DNA from: Herpetosiphon gulosus
Lineage (GTDB): Bacteria > Chloroflexota > Chloroflexia > Chloroflexales > Herpetosiphonaceae
DNA length: 64,000 nucleotides
Assembly (NCBI RefSeq): GCF_039545135.1
Contig: NZ_BAABRU010000008.1
Span: 186,001-250,000, forward strand
Direction: 5' to 3'
The notes beneath the pieces are model-generated. The model searched no databases and was not told where the DNA came from. It saw nothing but the letters and a program-made list of their open reading frames with translations. Position numbers and translations under genes: made by a program. Positions 1 through 8,305 of this stretch are shown here, one piece after another. Position 1 is the stretch's first letter. Every line of letters starts with the position of its first letter.

Positions 1-36
1 AACGAGCTATACAGCACACACGAGGTAGAACAAGCC

Positions 37-1284
37 ATGATTGATTGGACCGAAAATTACGGGTTTTTGCTGAATGAACAGCACGATATGCTGCGTAAAA
101 CTGTGCGCGATTTTGCTGAAAAAGAAGTCGCACCCTACATCCAAGAATGGGATCGTAAGGGCGCTGGTGAGCATGCCGGAACTGCCGAGCATATGTTGCC
201 AATTATCAAACGCATGGGTGAACTCGGTTTTCTCGGGGTGTGTCTACCACAAAAATATGGCGGCGCAGGCTTCGATTATTTGGGGCTAGCAGTCGTTTGT
301 GAAGAATTAGAGCGGGTTGATACATCGCTGCGGGTGATTCTCAGCGTGCATACTGGCCTCAACTCATTAGCCGTATTTCAATGGGGCACTGAAGAACAAA
401 AACAAAAATATCTTGTACCTCAAGCGACTGGCGCAAAAATTGCTGCCTATTGTCTGACCGAGCCAAACGCTGGCACCGACGTTGCTGGCATGCAATCAAC
501 CGCTGTGCTCGAAGGCGATCACTATATTCTCAACGGCGAAAAAACCTGGATTAGCCTCTCGGATTTGGCCGACCATTTCTTGGTGGTAGCCTACACCGAC
601 AAAGGCAAAAAACAACGCGGCATGACCGCGTTTATCGTCGAACGCAGTTTTGAAGGCGTTTCAACCATGCCAATTCATGGCAAGTTGGGCGTGCGGGCTG
701 GCAACACTGGTAGCGTCGTATTCGAAAATGTGCGCGTACCGGTTGCCAATCGCTTGGGCGAAGAAGGCGAAGGTTTCAAAATTGCTATGACGGCGCTGGA
801 TAATGGCCGCTACACCGTGGCAACTGGCGCAACTGGCTTGATCCAAGCTGCCTTGGAAGCATCGGTCAAGTATGCCAAAGAGCGCGAAACCTTCGGCGTG
901 CCGATTGGTCAACACCAATTGGTCAAGCGCATGATTAGCCATATGGTACTGAAGTTGGAAACATCCCGGTTGTTGTGCTATCGCGCTGGCTGGCTCAAAA
1001 ACCAAGGCATTCGCAACACCCGCGAAACTACCTTGGCCAAATGGCATGCCACCGTCGAAAGCTTCAACTGCGCCAACGATGCAATTCAAATTCACGGTGC
1101 TTATGGCTTTAGCGACGAGTATCCAGTTGAACGCTATTTGCGCAATAGCCGTGGCGCGGTGATATACGAAGGAACCCGCGAGTTGCAAGAATTGTTACAA
1201 GCAGATTTTGCGCTCTCAGAGCGGGAAAACAAGCCTTTGCGCTGTGAACTCCCAGCCTATGATGAAGAGGCTTGGAACGCCTAA
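37..1284 (+). CDS. Acyl-CoA dehydrogenase
   Basis: A 415-residue FAD-dependent acyl-CoA dehydrogenase, catalysing alpha,beta-desaturation of an acyl-CoA with electron transfer to ETF. Seen: the helical N-terminal domain, the FAD/substrate stretch YCLTEPNAGTDVAGM, the beta-domain segment KTWISL, and the C-terminal IYEGT motif whose Glu378 sits where the family has its catalytic base. The length is slightly above the usual 380-400, with a short charged tail. The ATG at 37 opens the family N-terminus directly; only weak ribosome-binding sequence precedes it. A hairpin plus T-run follows the stop. The chain-length or branched-chain specificity cannot be read from sequence alone; a glutaryl- or cyclohexanecarboxyl-CoA type enzyme is also possible. 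Confidence 0.93.
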   Translation: MIDWTENYGFLLNEQHDMLRKTVRDFAEKEVAPYIQEWDRKGAGEHAGTAEHMLPIIKRMGELGFLGVCLPQKYGGAGFDYLGLAVVCEELERVDTSLRVILSVHTGLNSLAVFQWGTEEQKQKYLVPQATGAKIAAYCLTEPNAGTDVAGMQSTAVLEGDHYILNGEKTWISLSDLADHFLVVAYTDKGKKQRGMTAFIVERSFEGVSTMPIHGKLGVRAGNTGSVVFENVRVPVANRLGEEGEGFKIAMTALDNGRYTVATGATGLIQAALEASVKYAKERETFGVPIGQHQLVKRMISHMVLKLETSRLLCYRAGWLKNQGIRNTRETTLAKWHATVESFNCANDAIQIHGAYGFSDEYPVERYLRNSRGAVIYEGTRELQELLQADFALSERENKPLRCELPAYDEEAWNA

Positions 1285-1308
1285 ACAGCCTTGGCTGTCG
1301 GAGCGAAC

Positions 1309-1357
1309 ACCACCGCGAGCAAGGTTTTTTGAGCTTGTTCGCGGTGGTCGTGTTTTT
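1309..1357 (+). terminator. Intrinsic terminator after acyl-CoA dehydrogenase
   Basis: Arms ACCACCGCGAGCAAG (1309-1323) and CTTGTTCGCGGTGGT (1334-1348) form a 15-bp stem with one G-U pair, followed by TGTTTTT. The AAGGAGGA ribosome-binding site of the next gene follows at once (1358-1365), so the hairpin separates two transcription units. Confidence 0.75.
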
Positions 1358-1368
1358 AAGGAGGAAGT

Positions 1369-3507
1369 ATGTCGCGTTGGATTATTATCGTTGTTCTGAT
1401 CTTTTCAGGTTTTTCTGCTCAATTTGTTCAGCAAGCGAACCCTGATCTCTCCCCTAGTGCCGTTCCGGCTGGCTTCACCCAAACCGTGGTTGTCCCCGCT
1501 AGTAGCCTTGATGCCCCAACCGCGTTTACATGGCTGCCCTCTGGTGAGATGTTGATTACTCAGCAAAATGGTCAGTTGTTGGGTTGGAATGGCACAAGCA
1601 CGCGCACCGTAATGAGCCTTGGCAATCGAGTTTGCTACGATTTTGAGCGAGGTTTGTTGGGCATCGCGGTTGATCCGCAATTTACCACTAGCCGCCCATA
1701 TGTGTATGTTTACTATACCTTCAATAAATTTAACCAGACTTCAAACAACTGCCCTCGTCAGAGCACAACCGTTAATCCAGTGAATCGTGTTTCACGCTTT
1801 ACTTGGAGCAATAATGTACTCGATATCAACTCAGAATCGGTCTTGATTGATAATATTGGTTCATACAACGGCAATCATAATGCTGGCGATGTTGCGTTTG
1901 GCAAAGATGGCAAGTTGTATGTGAGCGTTGGCGATGGCGGCTGCGATTATCTTGATAGCGGTTGTGGTGGCTCAAACGATGCTTCACGTGAACAACACAC
2001 CTTGCTTGGCAAAATTCTGCGCATCAATCCCGATGGCACGATTCCCAGTGATAATCCGTTTATTGGCAGTGGTACGGCGCGTTGTAACACTGGCTCAGTT
2101 GCCAGCGGCACGATTTGCCAAGAAACTTGGGCTTGGGGTTTTCGCAATCCCTATCGCATGACTTTCGATCCCAATGCCAGCGGCGTGCGTTTGTTTGTCA
2201 ACGATGTTGGTCAAAATGTGCGCGAAGAAATCGACGAAGTTGTTGCGGGCAAGGATTATGGCTGGAATTGTCGCGAAGGTACACGGGTCAATAATTCGAC
2301 TGGGCCATGTTCGCCAACGCCCGCCAATATGGTTGACCCGATTTATGAATATAGCCATGGCAACGCTGGCGCACCATTTACCAACTGCAATTCGATCACT
2401 GGTGGCGCTTTTGTGCCCGCCAATACCTTCCCCAGCAATTACAGCGGCTATATGTTTGGCGATTATGTTTGTGGCAAAATTTTTATGATTTCTGCCCAAG
2501 CACCCTACAATTCTGTCCTGACTTTCTCGGATGATCCTGGGTCGGTCACGCATATGGCATTTGGCCCTAACGGCGGTCGCCAAGCCTTATTTTATGCGAC
2601 CTATGCCAATGGCGGCGAAATTCGCCGAATTAGCTATGATGGTAGCAGCAGCTTGAATTCAGCTTTTACAGCCAACCCCAGTTTTGGTGCGGCTCCCTTG
2701 GCCGTGACCTTCACTGCTAGCAATCCGAGCAGCGGCGCAAGCTATTTGTGGAATTTTGGCAATGGCACGAGCCGCGAAACCAGTACAGCCAGTACATCCT
2801 ACACCTACAACAGCAATGGTACCTACACCGCAACCTTGTATTTGCGCGGCAGCAACGGTGATTTATCGAATGTGAGCCAGGCGCTTGTGCGAGTTGGGGC
2901 AACTGCACCGAATGCCAGCATTACCCAACCAAATTCAAACGCTCAATTTGCGGTTGGCCAAACAATCCAGGTGCGAGGGCAGGCCAGCGATGCTGAACAA
3001 GGCCAATTGCCATCCAGTGCTTTATCGTGGAAAGTGATTTTGCACCACGATACCCACACTCACCCCTATTTGACCCAACCAACCACCAATAGTTTTAGCT
3101 TTACTGCGCCAGCCCCCGAAGATTTGCTAGCGGCCAGCAATAGTTATTTAGAGCTTGAACTGACTGCAACTGATAGCAGTGGCTTGAGTCATGTGGTCAC
3201 CCAAACCATCCAACCCCATAAAGTTGATGTGACCTTGGCTTCAACTCCGAATGCCAACGCCAATTTTGTGGTCAATAACGACCCAATCGAGGCCGATGCT
3301 CCATTTGTTTCGTGGGAAAACTACAGCCTACGAGTGACTGCGCCAGTCTATATTGATAACAATCGTTGGTGGCGGTTTGTACGCTGGAGCGATGATAACA
3401 CCAGCAATCCACGCACCTTTATCACACCTGCGAGTGCCACGACCTACACCGTAGTCTACGAAGAATTTACCCCCTATCAGCTGTATTTGCCAATTGTGCG
3501 CAAGTAA
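1369..3507 (+). CDS. Secreted glucose/sorbosone dehydrogenase-like protein with PKD domain
   Basis: A 712-residue secreted protein. Residues 1-22 form a signal peptide. Residues about 30-425 are a beta-propeller of the GSDH (soluble PQQ-type aldose/sorbosone dehydrogenase) family, with the typical stretches LLGIAVDPQF, VSVGDGG, LLGKILRINPDGTIP, WGFRNPYR and KDYGWN. A PKD-like module follows at about 430-510 (YLWNFGNG, YTYNSNGTYTATLYL), then two more beta-rich segments. The extreme C-terminus LYLPIVRK is a tail seen often on secreted Chloroflexota proteins. The family oxidises sugars or polyols using PQQ; the substrate here is unknown. The strong AAGGAGGA site 4 nt upstream fixes the ATG. A perfect 13-bp terminator lies downstream, beyond a dispersed repeat. 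Confidence 0.88.
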   Translation: MSRWIIIVVLIFSGFSAQFVQQANPDLSPSAVPAGFTQTVVVPASSLDAPTAFTWLPSGEMLITQQNGQLLGWNGTSTRTVMSLGNRVCYDFERGLLGIAVDPQFTTSRPYVYVYYTFNKFNQTSNNCPRQSTTVNPVNRVSRFTWSNNVLDINSESVLIDNIGSYNGNHNAGDVAFGKDGKLYVSVGDGGCDYLDSGCGGSNDASREQHTLLGKILRINPDGTIPSDNPFIGSGTARCNTGSVASGTICQETWAWGFRNPYRMTFDPNASGVRLFVNDVGQNVREEIDEVVAGKDYGWNCREGTRVNNSTGPCSPTPANMVDPIYEYSHGNAGAPFTNCNSITGGAFVPANTFPSNYSGYMFGDYVCGKIFMISAQAPYNSVLTFSDDPGSVTHMAFGPNGGRQALFYATYANGGEIRRISYDGSSSLNSAFTANPSFGAAPLAVTFTASNPSSGASYLWNFGNGTSRETSTASTSYTYNSNGTYTATLYLRGSNGDLSNVSQALVRVGATAPNASITQPNSNAQFAVGQTIQVRGQASDAEQGQLPSSALSWKVILHHDTHTHPYLTQPTTNSFSFTAPAPEDLLAASNSYLELELTATDSSGLSHVVTQTIQPHKVDVTLASTPNANANFVVNNDPIEADAPFVSWENYSLRVTAPVYIDNNRWWRFVRWSDDNTSNPRTFITPASATTYTVVYEEFTPYQLYLPIVRK

Positions 3508-3518
3508 AACCATTATTG

Positions 3519-3634
3519 TTCCCTCACCCCCAACCCCTTTCCCACTGCGGCGGGAGAGGGGAGTTTCAGTAGTTATGAAGGAGGTTTTCCCCCTCGCCTC
3601 GCTCGGCGGGAGAGGGGGCTAGGGGGTGAGGGAA
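3519..3634. repeat. Dispersed GC-rich palindromic repeat, family A, copy 1
   Basis: The outer arms TTCCCTCACCCCC (3519-3531) and GGGGGTGAGGGAA (3622-3634) are perfect inverse complements. They enclose two inner hairpin-like blocks built on CCCACTGCGGCGGGAGAGG and CTCGGCGGGAGAGGGGG. Similar copies occur at 18221, 23091, 40118 and 48333, always between genes. It may act as a transcription or mRNA-stability element, but its role is unknown. Confidence 0.8.
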
Positions 3635-3640
3635 TACTTC

Positions 3641-3673
3641 AACGCCCTTTGATCGACATCATCAAAGGGCGTT
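3641..3673 (+). terminator. Intrinsic terminator after the GSDH-like gene
   Basis: A perfect 13-bp stem, AACGCCCTTTGAT (3641-3653) with ATCAAAGGGCGTT (3661-3673), has a 7-nt loop and is followed by TGTTT. It lies after repeat copy 1 and probably ends the upstream transcript. Confidence 0.75.
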
Positions 3674-3823
3674 TGTTTACGCTGCGCCAAAAGGTGTAGT
3701 GCTGGTTGGCTCAGCCTCAATTCGGCTCCAAACAGCTACATATCCAAGATACATCTTTTGCAGGCTGTCGATTGCAGTCTGAGCCAGCTATAGTTTGGCT
3801 AGTTTCAACCAGAGGAGCTAGCA

Positions 3824-5107
3824 ATGCAAAATCCATCTTCATCGGCTTGGTTGGGTCGGTTTCTGAGTATTTGGCTGGGCCAAGTTTTTTCATTAGTCGG
3901 AAGCCAATTAGTTCAATTTGCGATTATTTGGAATTTAACCCTGCGCACTGGTTCGGCCACAACCTTGGCTTTTGCCACATTAATGGCGATGTTGCCAGCG
4001 GTGTTGCTTTCGCCGTTTATTGGCACTTGGGTTGATCGCATGAATCGCCAAGTGATTATGTTAGTTGCTGATGCCTGTTCGATGTTGGTGACGATCGGCT
4101 TAGCGTTGCTCTTTTGGCGTGAGGCTGATGCAGTTTGGCATATTTATCTGGCGTTATTGCTGCGCTCAATTTGTGAGCGATTCCATGCGACCGCCATGGG
4201 TGCTTCAACCGTCTTACTCGTGCCCAAAACTCACTTAGCGCGGGTTCAAGGCCTCAATCAAGCTTTGCATGGTGGTATGAATATTATTGCGGCACCGCTG
4301 GGCGCATGGCTGATAGCTAAATTCCCCTTGCAAGTCGTTTTATCAATTGATGTGGTTACAGCCATATTGGCAATTTTGCCCTTGCTGTTTGTGCGTATTC
4401 CCCAGCCACAACGTGATGCCGACCGCAACGTTACTTTTTGGCAAGATATGCGCGAAGGCTTTGCCTATGTAATTGGCTGGCGTGGCTTATTGATTAGCCT
4501 AATTATGGTGAGCATGATCAATCTGGTGATGACTCCGATTGGTTCGTTATTACCCTTGCTCGTGACCAAAATTTTTGGTGGCGGAGCTAGCGAGTTGGGC
4601 TGGATGGAAGCAGCACTCTCAATTGGGATTATTCTCGGTGGGATTTTACTGAGCGTTTGGGGCGGTTTCAAGCGCCGAATCGTCACAGCCCTCTTTGGTT
4701 TGGTGCTATTGGGCAGTTTCACCCTGTTGATGGGGATCATGCCAAGCTCATTGATTTGGGCAGCGATTGCTATGAATGGCTTGGTTGGTTTGAGTTTGCC
4801 AATTGTCAATGGCTCGTTTGGGGCGATGATTCAAGGCGTGATTGCTCCCGAATTGCAAGGGCGGGTGTTCTCGCTGGTTGCCAGCTTTGCCACCGCCATG
4901 GCTCCACTGGGCTTGTTGTTGGCTGGTCCAATTGCTGATAGCTTTGGCCTGCGAGTTTGGTACATTCTTGGCGGTGTCGTGACGATTGCGATGGGCGTGT
5001 TGGGTTTTGGGCTGCGCTCAGTTATGACTATGGAAAGCCAATCGCACGAGGCTGAACCCCCAATCGTCGAGACGAGCCTTAGCCAAGCCCAAGCCGAAGC
5101 GTTATAG
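3824..5107 (+). CDS. MFS efflux transporter (MFS_3 / EntS-MefA-like)
   Basis: A 427-residue inner-membrane protein with about 12 hydrophobic segments. The N-terminus WLGQVFSLVGSQLVQFAIIW and the loop FIGTWVDRMNR match the drug/siderophore exporter branch of the major facilitator superfamily (MefA, EntS type). The C-terminal tail is polar and cytoplasmic. GAGGAG lies about 9 nt before the ATG at 3824; an overlapping ORF from 3706 in another frame is a shadow. The substrate is unknown. There is no regulator or biosynthetic gene next to it, so a general efflux role is the best guess. Confidence 0.9.
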   Translation: MQNPSSSAWLGRFLSIWLGQVFSLVGSQLVQFAIIWNLTLRTGSATTLAFATLMAMLPAVLLSPFIGTWVDRMNRQVIMLVADACSMLVTIGLALLFWREADAVWHIYLALLLRSICERFHATAMGASTVLLVPKTHLARVQGLNQALHGGMNIIAAPLGAWLIAKFPLQVVLSIDVVTAILAILPLLFVRIPQPQRDADRNVTFWQDMREGFAYVIGWRGLLISLIMVSMINLVMTPIGSLLPLLVTKIFGGGASELGWMEAALSIGIILGGILLSVWGGFKRRIVTALFGLVLLGSFTLLMGIMPSSLIWAAIAMNGLVGLSLPIVNGSFGAMIQGVIAPELQGRVFSLVASFATAMAPLGLLLAGPIADSFGLRVWYILGGVVTIAMGVLGFGLRSVMTMESQSHEAEPPIVETSLSQAQAEAL

Positions 5108-5130
5108 GTAAAATAAAGGATCGGAAAATG

Positions 5131-5160
5131 GAACCGCGAAGCACACGAAGGTTAGGGATT
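5131..5160. repeat. CACGAAG-type short repeat, copy 1
   Basis: GAACCGCGAAGCACACGAAG (5131-5150) is nearly the reverse complement of 13961-13980. In both places a GGGATTTAGAA string lies nearby. The motif is a direct near-repeat of CGAAG(G/C)AC. It is probably a small dispersed intergenic repeat with no gene content. Confidence 0.45.
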
Positions 5161-5192
5161 TAGAACACATCTTGTCAATCTATCAAATAAAT

Positions 5193-5254
5193 ATTTGGGG
5201 GTGCAGGGGGCTGAAAACCCCCTGCATCTCCCGCTGGCGGGACGGAAGGGTGGC
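5193..5254. repeat. Dispersed hairpin repeat, family B, copy 1
   Basis: GCAGGGGG (5203-5210) and CCCCCTGC (5218-5225) form a perfect stem. A second small stem CCCGC-TG-GCGGG and GACGGAAGGGTGG follow. The same block occurs in reverse orientation at 38680-38740, and fragments occur near 23046, 23262 and 48496. It lies between two convergent genes and could terminate both. Confidence 0.7.
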
Positions 5255-5259
5255 GCAAA

Positions 5260-5742
5260 TCATTTAATCAAATTCAAATCTTTATCACGTAAGCCGACCA
5301 AGGCCATTTCTCCAGCCTCGTCGATATGCAGTTCAGCATAACGAGCCTCGGCAAAACGCTCGCCAGTACCTTCTTGAAAGAAGAATGTGTCGGCTGCTAA
5401 CTGCACATCATAGCCTCTCGAGCGATATTTGAGCCGTTGTTGGTTGGCGGCCAAGGCTTGCTCACCATATTCAAAATGCGAAAATGTGCCAATATGCTGC
5501 TGATCGACTGTGAGCACCAACACGCCTTTACTTGAAAAAGCTTGATCATAGGAAAATGGGAGGGTATCGTAATTCAACTGCATATAATCACCTTGCAGCA
5601 ACGAACGTGGGTCAACTGGGGCTAATTCAAGATAGACCACGCGCCCAGTATTGATTATTGCTTCTCGTTGCACCACACTGAAATTAACCAAGCCCAAACA
5701 AGCCACCAAACTGAGGATAATTAAGCCATAACGAATACTCAT
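5260..5742 (-). CDS. GDYXXLXY-domain protein
   Basis: A 160-residue protein with an N-terminal hydrophobic anchor (residues about 5-23) and an exported or periplasm-facing domain. The family-defining motif is seen as GDYMQLNY near residue 52. Known: GDYXXLXY proteins are small, of unknown biochemical function, and usually sit beside DUF2157 and DUF4401 membrane proteins, as here. The start overlaps the stop of the DUF4401 gene by 4 bp (translational coupling). It is the last gene of the leftward operon and ends just before the family B hairpin. Confidence 0.85.
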   Translation of the reverse strand: MSIRYGLIILSLVACLGLVNFSVVQREAIINTGRVVYLELAPVDPRSLLQGDYMQLNYDTLPFSYDQAFSSKGVLVLTVDQQHIGTFSHFEYGEQALAANQQRLKYRSRGYDVQLAADTFFFQEGTGERFAEARYAELHIDEAGEMALVGLRDKDLNLIK

Positions 5743-6800
5743 ACAGCTTCCTTTTGATTCAATTTCAGCACCAATGCCCGAATTACCAGTAATATCATTC
5801 CAGTGCCAAATAAAATGATTGATTTGTAGAGCAATAAAATATTAAGATTGTAGTAATACAAACTCAATGCACCAATTAATGCTAAACAACCAAACCCAAA
5901 CATTACCGGATAACCCCGCCAATAGCTGAGCAAAATAATCAACAGGGCAATAATGATCGCTGGAGTGTTGATCCCAACAAAGGTGATGAATAATAAGCCA
6001 AGACCGATACATCCCAGTTGAATTAGCCCCAATTTATACTCAAATTCATTGACAATCATCCAAATCGTTGTACCCAAGCAGATGATCGCGACAATCGCTG
6101 GCAGAATAAAGAAACTACCACGCCCAACGAATTCATCCCAACTGAAGTTGATTAGCAGGCTAGAGATGCCCATAAACAGCAGTATACCGTAGGCTATTGG
6201 TGAAGCACTTGACCAAAGCTGATCTTCATGGATTTTTGGTTCAGACCACATCAGGAGCGCAAAGCTAATGATCATAACGCTCAACAGCAGATACATATAA
6301 TTGAAACTCTCGACCCAATTGCTCAGATCAGCTGCAATCACATGAATGGCGGTAATTACTGCCAAGGTTGAGATTAATCGTTGGGTGAAATCGCGATGGG
6401 CGACAAATAGGGCTATTTCTAAGACAATCACCCCAAGCGCCGCAACTATCAATGAGTCAACAATCTCTGTCCAGCCGCTGATTGCTAGCAGTTGACCAGT
6501 GATGCTGATAGCTAGGGCGAGTTGACGTAAAAAAGTTGATGGTTGATTGCGGCGATTAATCCCAAGCGCAGCGGCACATAATCCCAATCCAACAACCAAT
6601 GCCCCAAATTCATTGGTAATAATGCTGGTAATGCCCAAAAAAGTAAGAAACATGAGTGCAGCGAACCATGCTCCAATCCCAGCAAAAATCCGCATATACC
6701 ATGGATCGTCGCTGGGTGGTTGAGCTGCCAGCACAAATGTTGGTGGCTCGAGCTCAAGATCAGCGAATAATTGACGTAAGCTATAACGTGCAGTGCTCAT
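5739..6800 (-). CDS. DUF4401 multispanning membrane protein
   Basis: A 353-residue integral membrane protein with about 10 hydrophobic segments after a short cytoplasmic N-terminus (residues 1-30). Its length, helix pattern and position between a DUF2157 gene and a GDYXXLXY gene identify it as DUF4401. It overlaps both neighbours by 4 bp. No catalytic motif is visible. Function is unknown; the fixed gene trio suggests the three products form one membrane complex. Confidence 0.78.
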   Translation of the reverse strand: MSTARYSLRQLFADLELEPPTFVLAAQPPSDDPWYMRIFAGIGAWFAALMFLTFLGITSIITNEFGALVVGLGLCAAALGINRRNQPSTFLRQLALAISITGQLLAISGWTEIVDSLIVAALGVIVLEIALFVAHRDFTQRLISTLAVITAIHVIAADLSNWVESFNYMYLLLSVMIISFALLMWSEPKIHEDQLWSSASPIAYGILLFMGISSLLINFSWDEFVGRGSFFILPAIVAIICLGTTIWMIVNEFEYKLGLIQLGCIGLGLLFITFVGINTPAIIIALLIILLSYWRGYPVMFGFGCLALIGALSLYYYNLNILLLYKSIILFGTGMILLVIRALVLKLNQKEAV

Positions 6801-7807
6801 GCATGGCCTCCTAGCAGTTGTTGACGTTGGCGCACCCAGAGAATTGAGCCAACCGTTTGGCCCAAAATGATCATGCCAGCGAGCAGGAAGGTTGCTCCAG
6901 AATCATACGAAAGCCATTCGAACAGCCAGCGATCGACAAAAAACCAGATCGTACCAAGGCTGGCCAAGGCCAATAGCCCATCAAACCTCACAAAATGGTG
7001 GTAGGTTGTCATGCCAGCTAACACCACAATTGCTAGGAGATAGAGGATTACCCGGGCAGGATTAAGCTCGTTCGACCCATAGCTGAAAAATCGATCACCA
7101 AAGTTAAAGCTGATCAGCACTAGCACCCATAGCAAACCTAACCCAAGCACTCGATGCAACCAATTGGTTTGTAACCAAGCCAATTTGCGTTGGCGTAGGC
7201 CTTCAGCAAGCGCAAAACTTAGCCCATTGAAGATCAGCAAGGCGAATAAATCGTTGGTTTGGCGAAAATTACCAGTTTGATCGTAGTAAAGCACAATCGT
7301 AAGGTTCCAAAGCCCCCACCATAGCAGCCATAATGGCGCAAAATTGCCAGCAATTGCCAAGCCTGTGATTACTAAGGCCCAATTCAAAAAGAGGGTGTAG
7401 GCATCAGCACCTGTTTGATAAATTTGGCCGAATAACGCCATCAGTGCGCCAACCAAACAGGCACTAACCATGAGCAAAATCTTGCCTTGAATCCGTTCTA
7501 AGCCATACCACAAGGCAGCAACAGTTGAGATTACCAGGGCACCTTCAACCAAGCCTAGTTTGGCGAAGCGATGCATGCTGGCCCAATTGAAGGCAAAGAA
7601 GAAATAGACCCCACAAACTGCCAAGCCAGCACCCAGCACTAGCAAACTAAGATTAAAGAAGCGCACCCACGCTTGGGCAGTTGGCGTAAACCCGCTTAGT
7701 TGTAAGGCACGTTTCATGGTTGCCCGATTAAGGATTCTCTCATCAACGTAATGGTGGAGCAGATCACGGGTTGGGGCTTGATCAAGTGGATCAGGAAGTT
7801 CGATCAT
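6797..7807 (-). CDS. DUF2157 membrane protein
   Basis: A 336-residue membrane protein. Residues 1-45 form a soluble N-terminal helical region (YVDERILNRATMKRAL) typical of DUF2157, followed by about 9-10 membrane helices. A GTG at 7828 would add seven residues, but AAAGAAAGG stands 6-7 nt before the ATG at 7807, so that start is preferred. It is the first gene of the coupled trio DUF2157-DUF4401-GDYXXLXY. The promoter must lie in 7808-7918, divergent from the restriction-modification genes. No enzymatic role is known. Confidence 0.85.
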   Translation of the reverse strand: MIELPDPLDQAPTRDLLHHYVDERILNRATMKRALQLSGFTPTAQAWVRFFNLSLLVLGAGLAVCGVYFFFAFNWASMHRFAKLGLVEGALVISTVAALWYGLERIQGKILLMVSACLVGALMALFGQIYQTGADAYTLFLNWALVITGLAIAGNFAPLWLLWWGLWNLTIVLYYDQTGNFRQTNDLFALLIFNGLSFALAEGLRQRKLAWLQTNWLHRVLGLGLLWVLVLISFNFGDRFFSYGSNELNPARVILYLLAIVVLAGMTTYHHFVRFDGLLALASLGTIWFFVDRWLFEWLSYDSGATFLLAGMIILGQTVGSILWVRQRQQLLGGHA

Positions 7808-7918
7808 ACAAGCCTTTCTTTCTATCACTCTATTGGTCTATGCATATTGTATGCCTAAGCCGCTCCTATCGAATGTAACCAAAGGTACACTTGCTGGGTG
7901 ATTCTCGGGCTAAAACGT

Positions 7919-7948
7919 TTGACGAAAATATGTTTCGTGGTTTATAGT
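7919..7948 (+). promoter_or_regulatory. Putative promoter with embedded inverted repeat for the R-M genes
   Basis: TTGACG (7919-7924) and TATAGT (7943-7948) are spaced by 18 nt, 55 nt before the first start codon. Within and beside the spacer, ACGAAA (7922-7927) and TTTCGT (7933-7938) form an inverted repeat with a 5-nt centre, placed where a bound repressor would block RNA polymerase. Confidence 0.5.
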
Positions 7949-8003
7949 ACAATCTTACTAATCCAATTAGATTTGACATAATTGCTCTATTCTGGAGGAT
8001 TAA

Positions 8004-8270
8004 ATGACTTTTGGTACATTTAAATTAAAGCCCAAACCAGAACATTTGGAAGGTGTCTTGAACGTACTTGCACAAAAAAATTTTGCAAGCCCCCATATTA
8101 TTGCCAAAGAAAGCGGATTATCGCTTACTGCCGTAAAATGTGCATTGGCTCAACTAGAACAAGAGGATCAATTAATTATTAAACATCAGTTAACCAGCCC
8201 GAAGTTGCAAGTAGCGTTGAAAGATAAATCTAGCGATGTAAATATCTCTACTACTTCAGATTCTGAATAA
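8004..8270 (+). CDS. Small winged-helix-like protein of the R-M locus
   Basis: An 88-residue protein with a clear GGAGG ribosome-binding site. Residues 15-62 look like a winged helix-turn-helix: [20 protein letters not shown], then [20 protein letters not shown]. The C-terminus is polar and probably disordered. It precedes the nuclease gene by 35 bp and is likely cotranscribed. By position it could be a controller protein of the restriction-modification system, but it is not the classical XRE-type C protein, so this role is inference only. Confidence 0.6.
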   Translation: MTFGTFKLKPKPEHLEGVLNVLAQKNFASPHIIAKESGLSLTAVKCALAQLEQEDQLIIKHQLTSPKLQVALKDKSSDVNISTTSDSE

Positions 8271-8305
8271 GCATATTTCAGGCTTGAATTGAAAGGACGA
8301 ATGGT

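Noticed and set aside
661-1188. Long reverse frame inside the acyl-CoA dehydrogenase gene
   Set aside because: Shadow frame of a well-supported gene, with no ribosome-binding site or recognisable family.
2095-2583. Reverse 162-residue frame within the GSDH-like gene
   Set aside because: Shadow of the plus-strand gene; low-complexity composition and no family features.
3519-3634. Possible CRISPR-like repeat because several similar copies occur
   Set aside because: Copies are dispersed over 45 kb, palindromic and without regular spacers; no cas genes.
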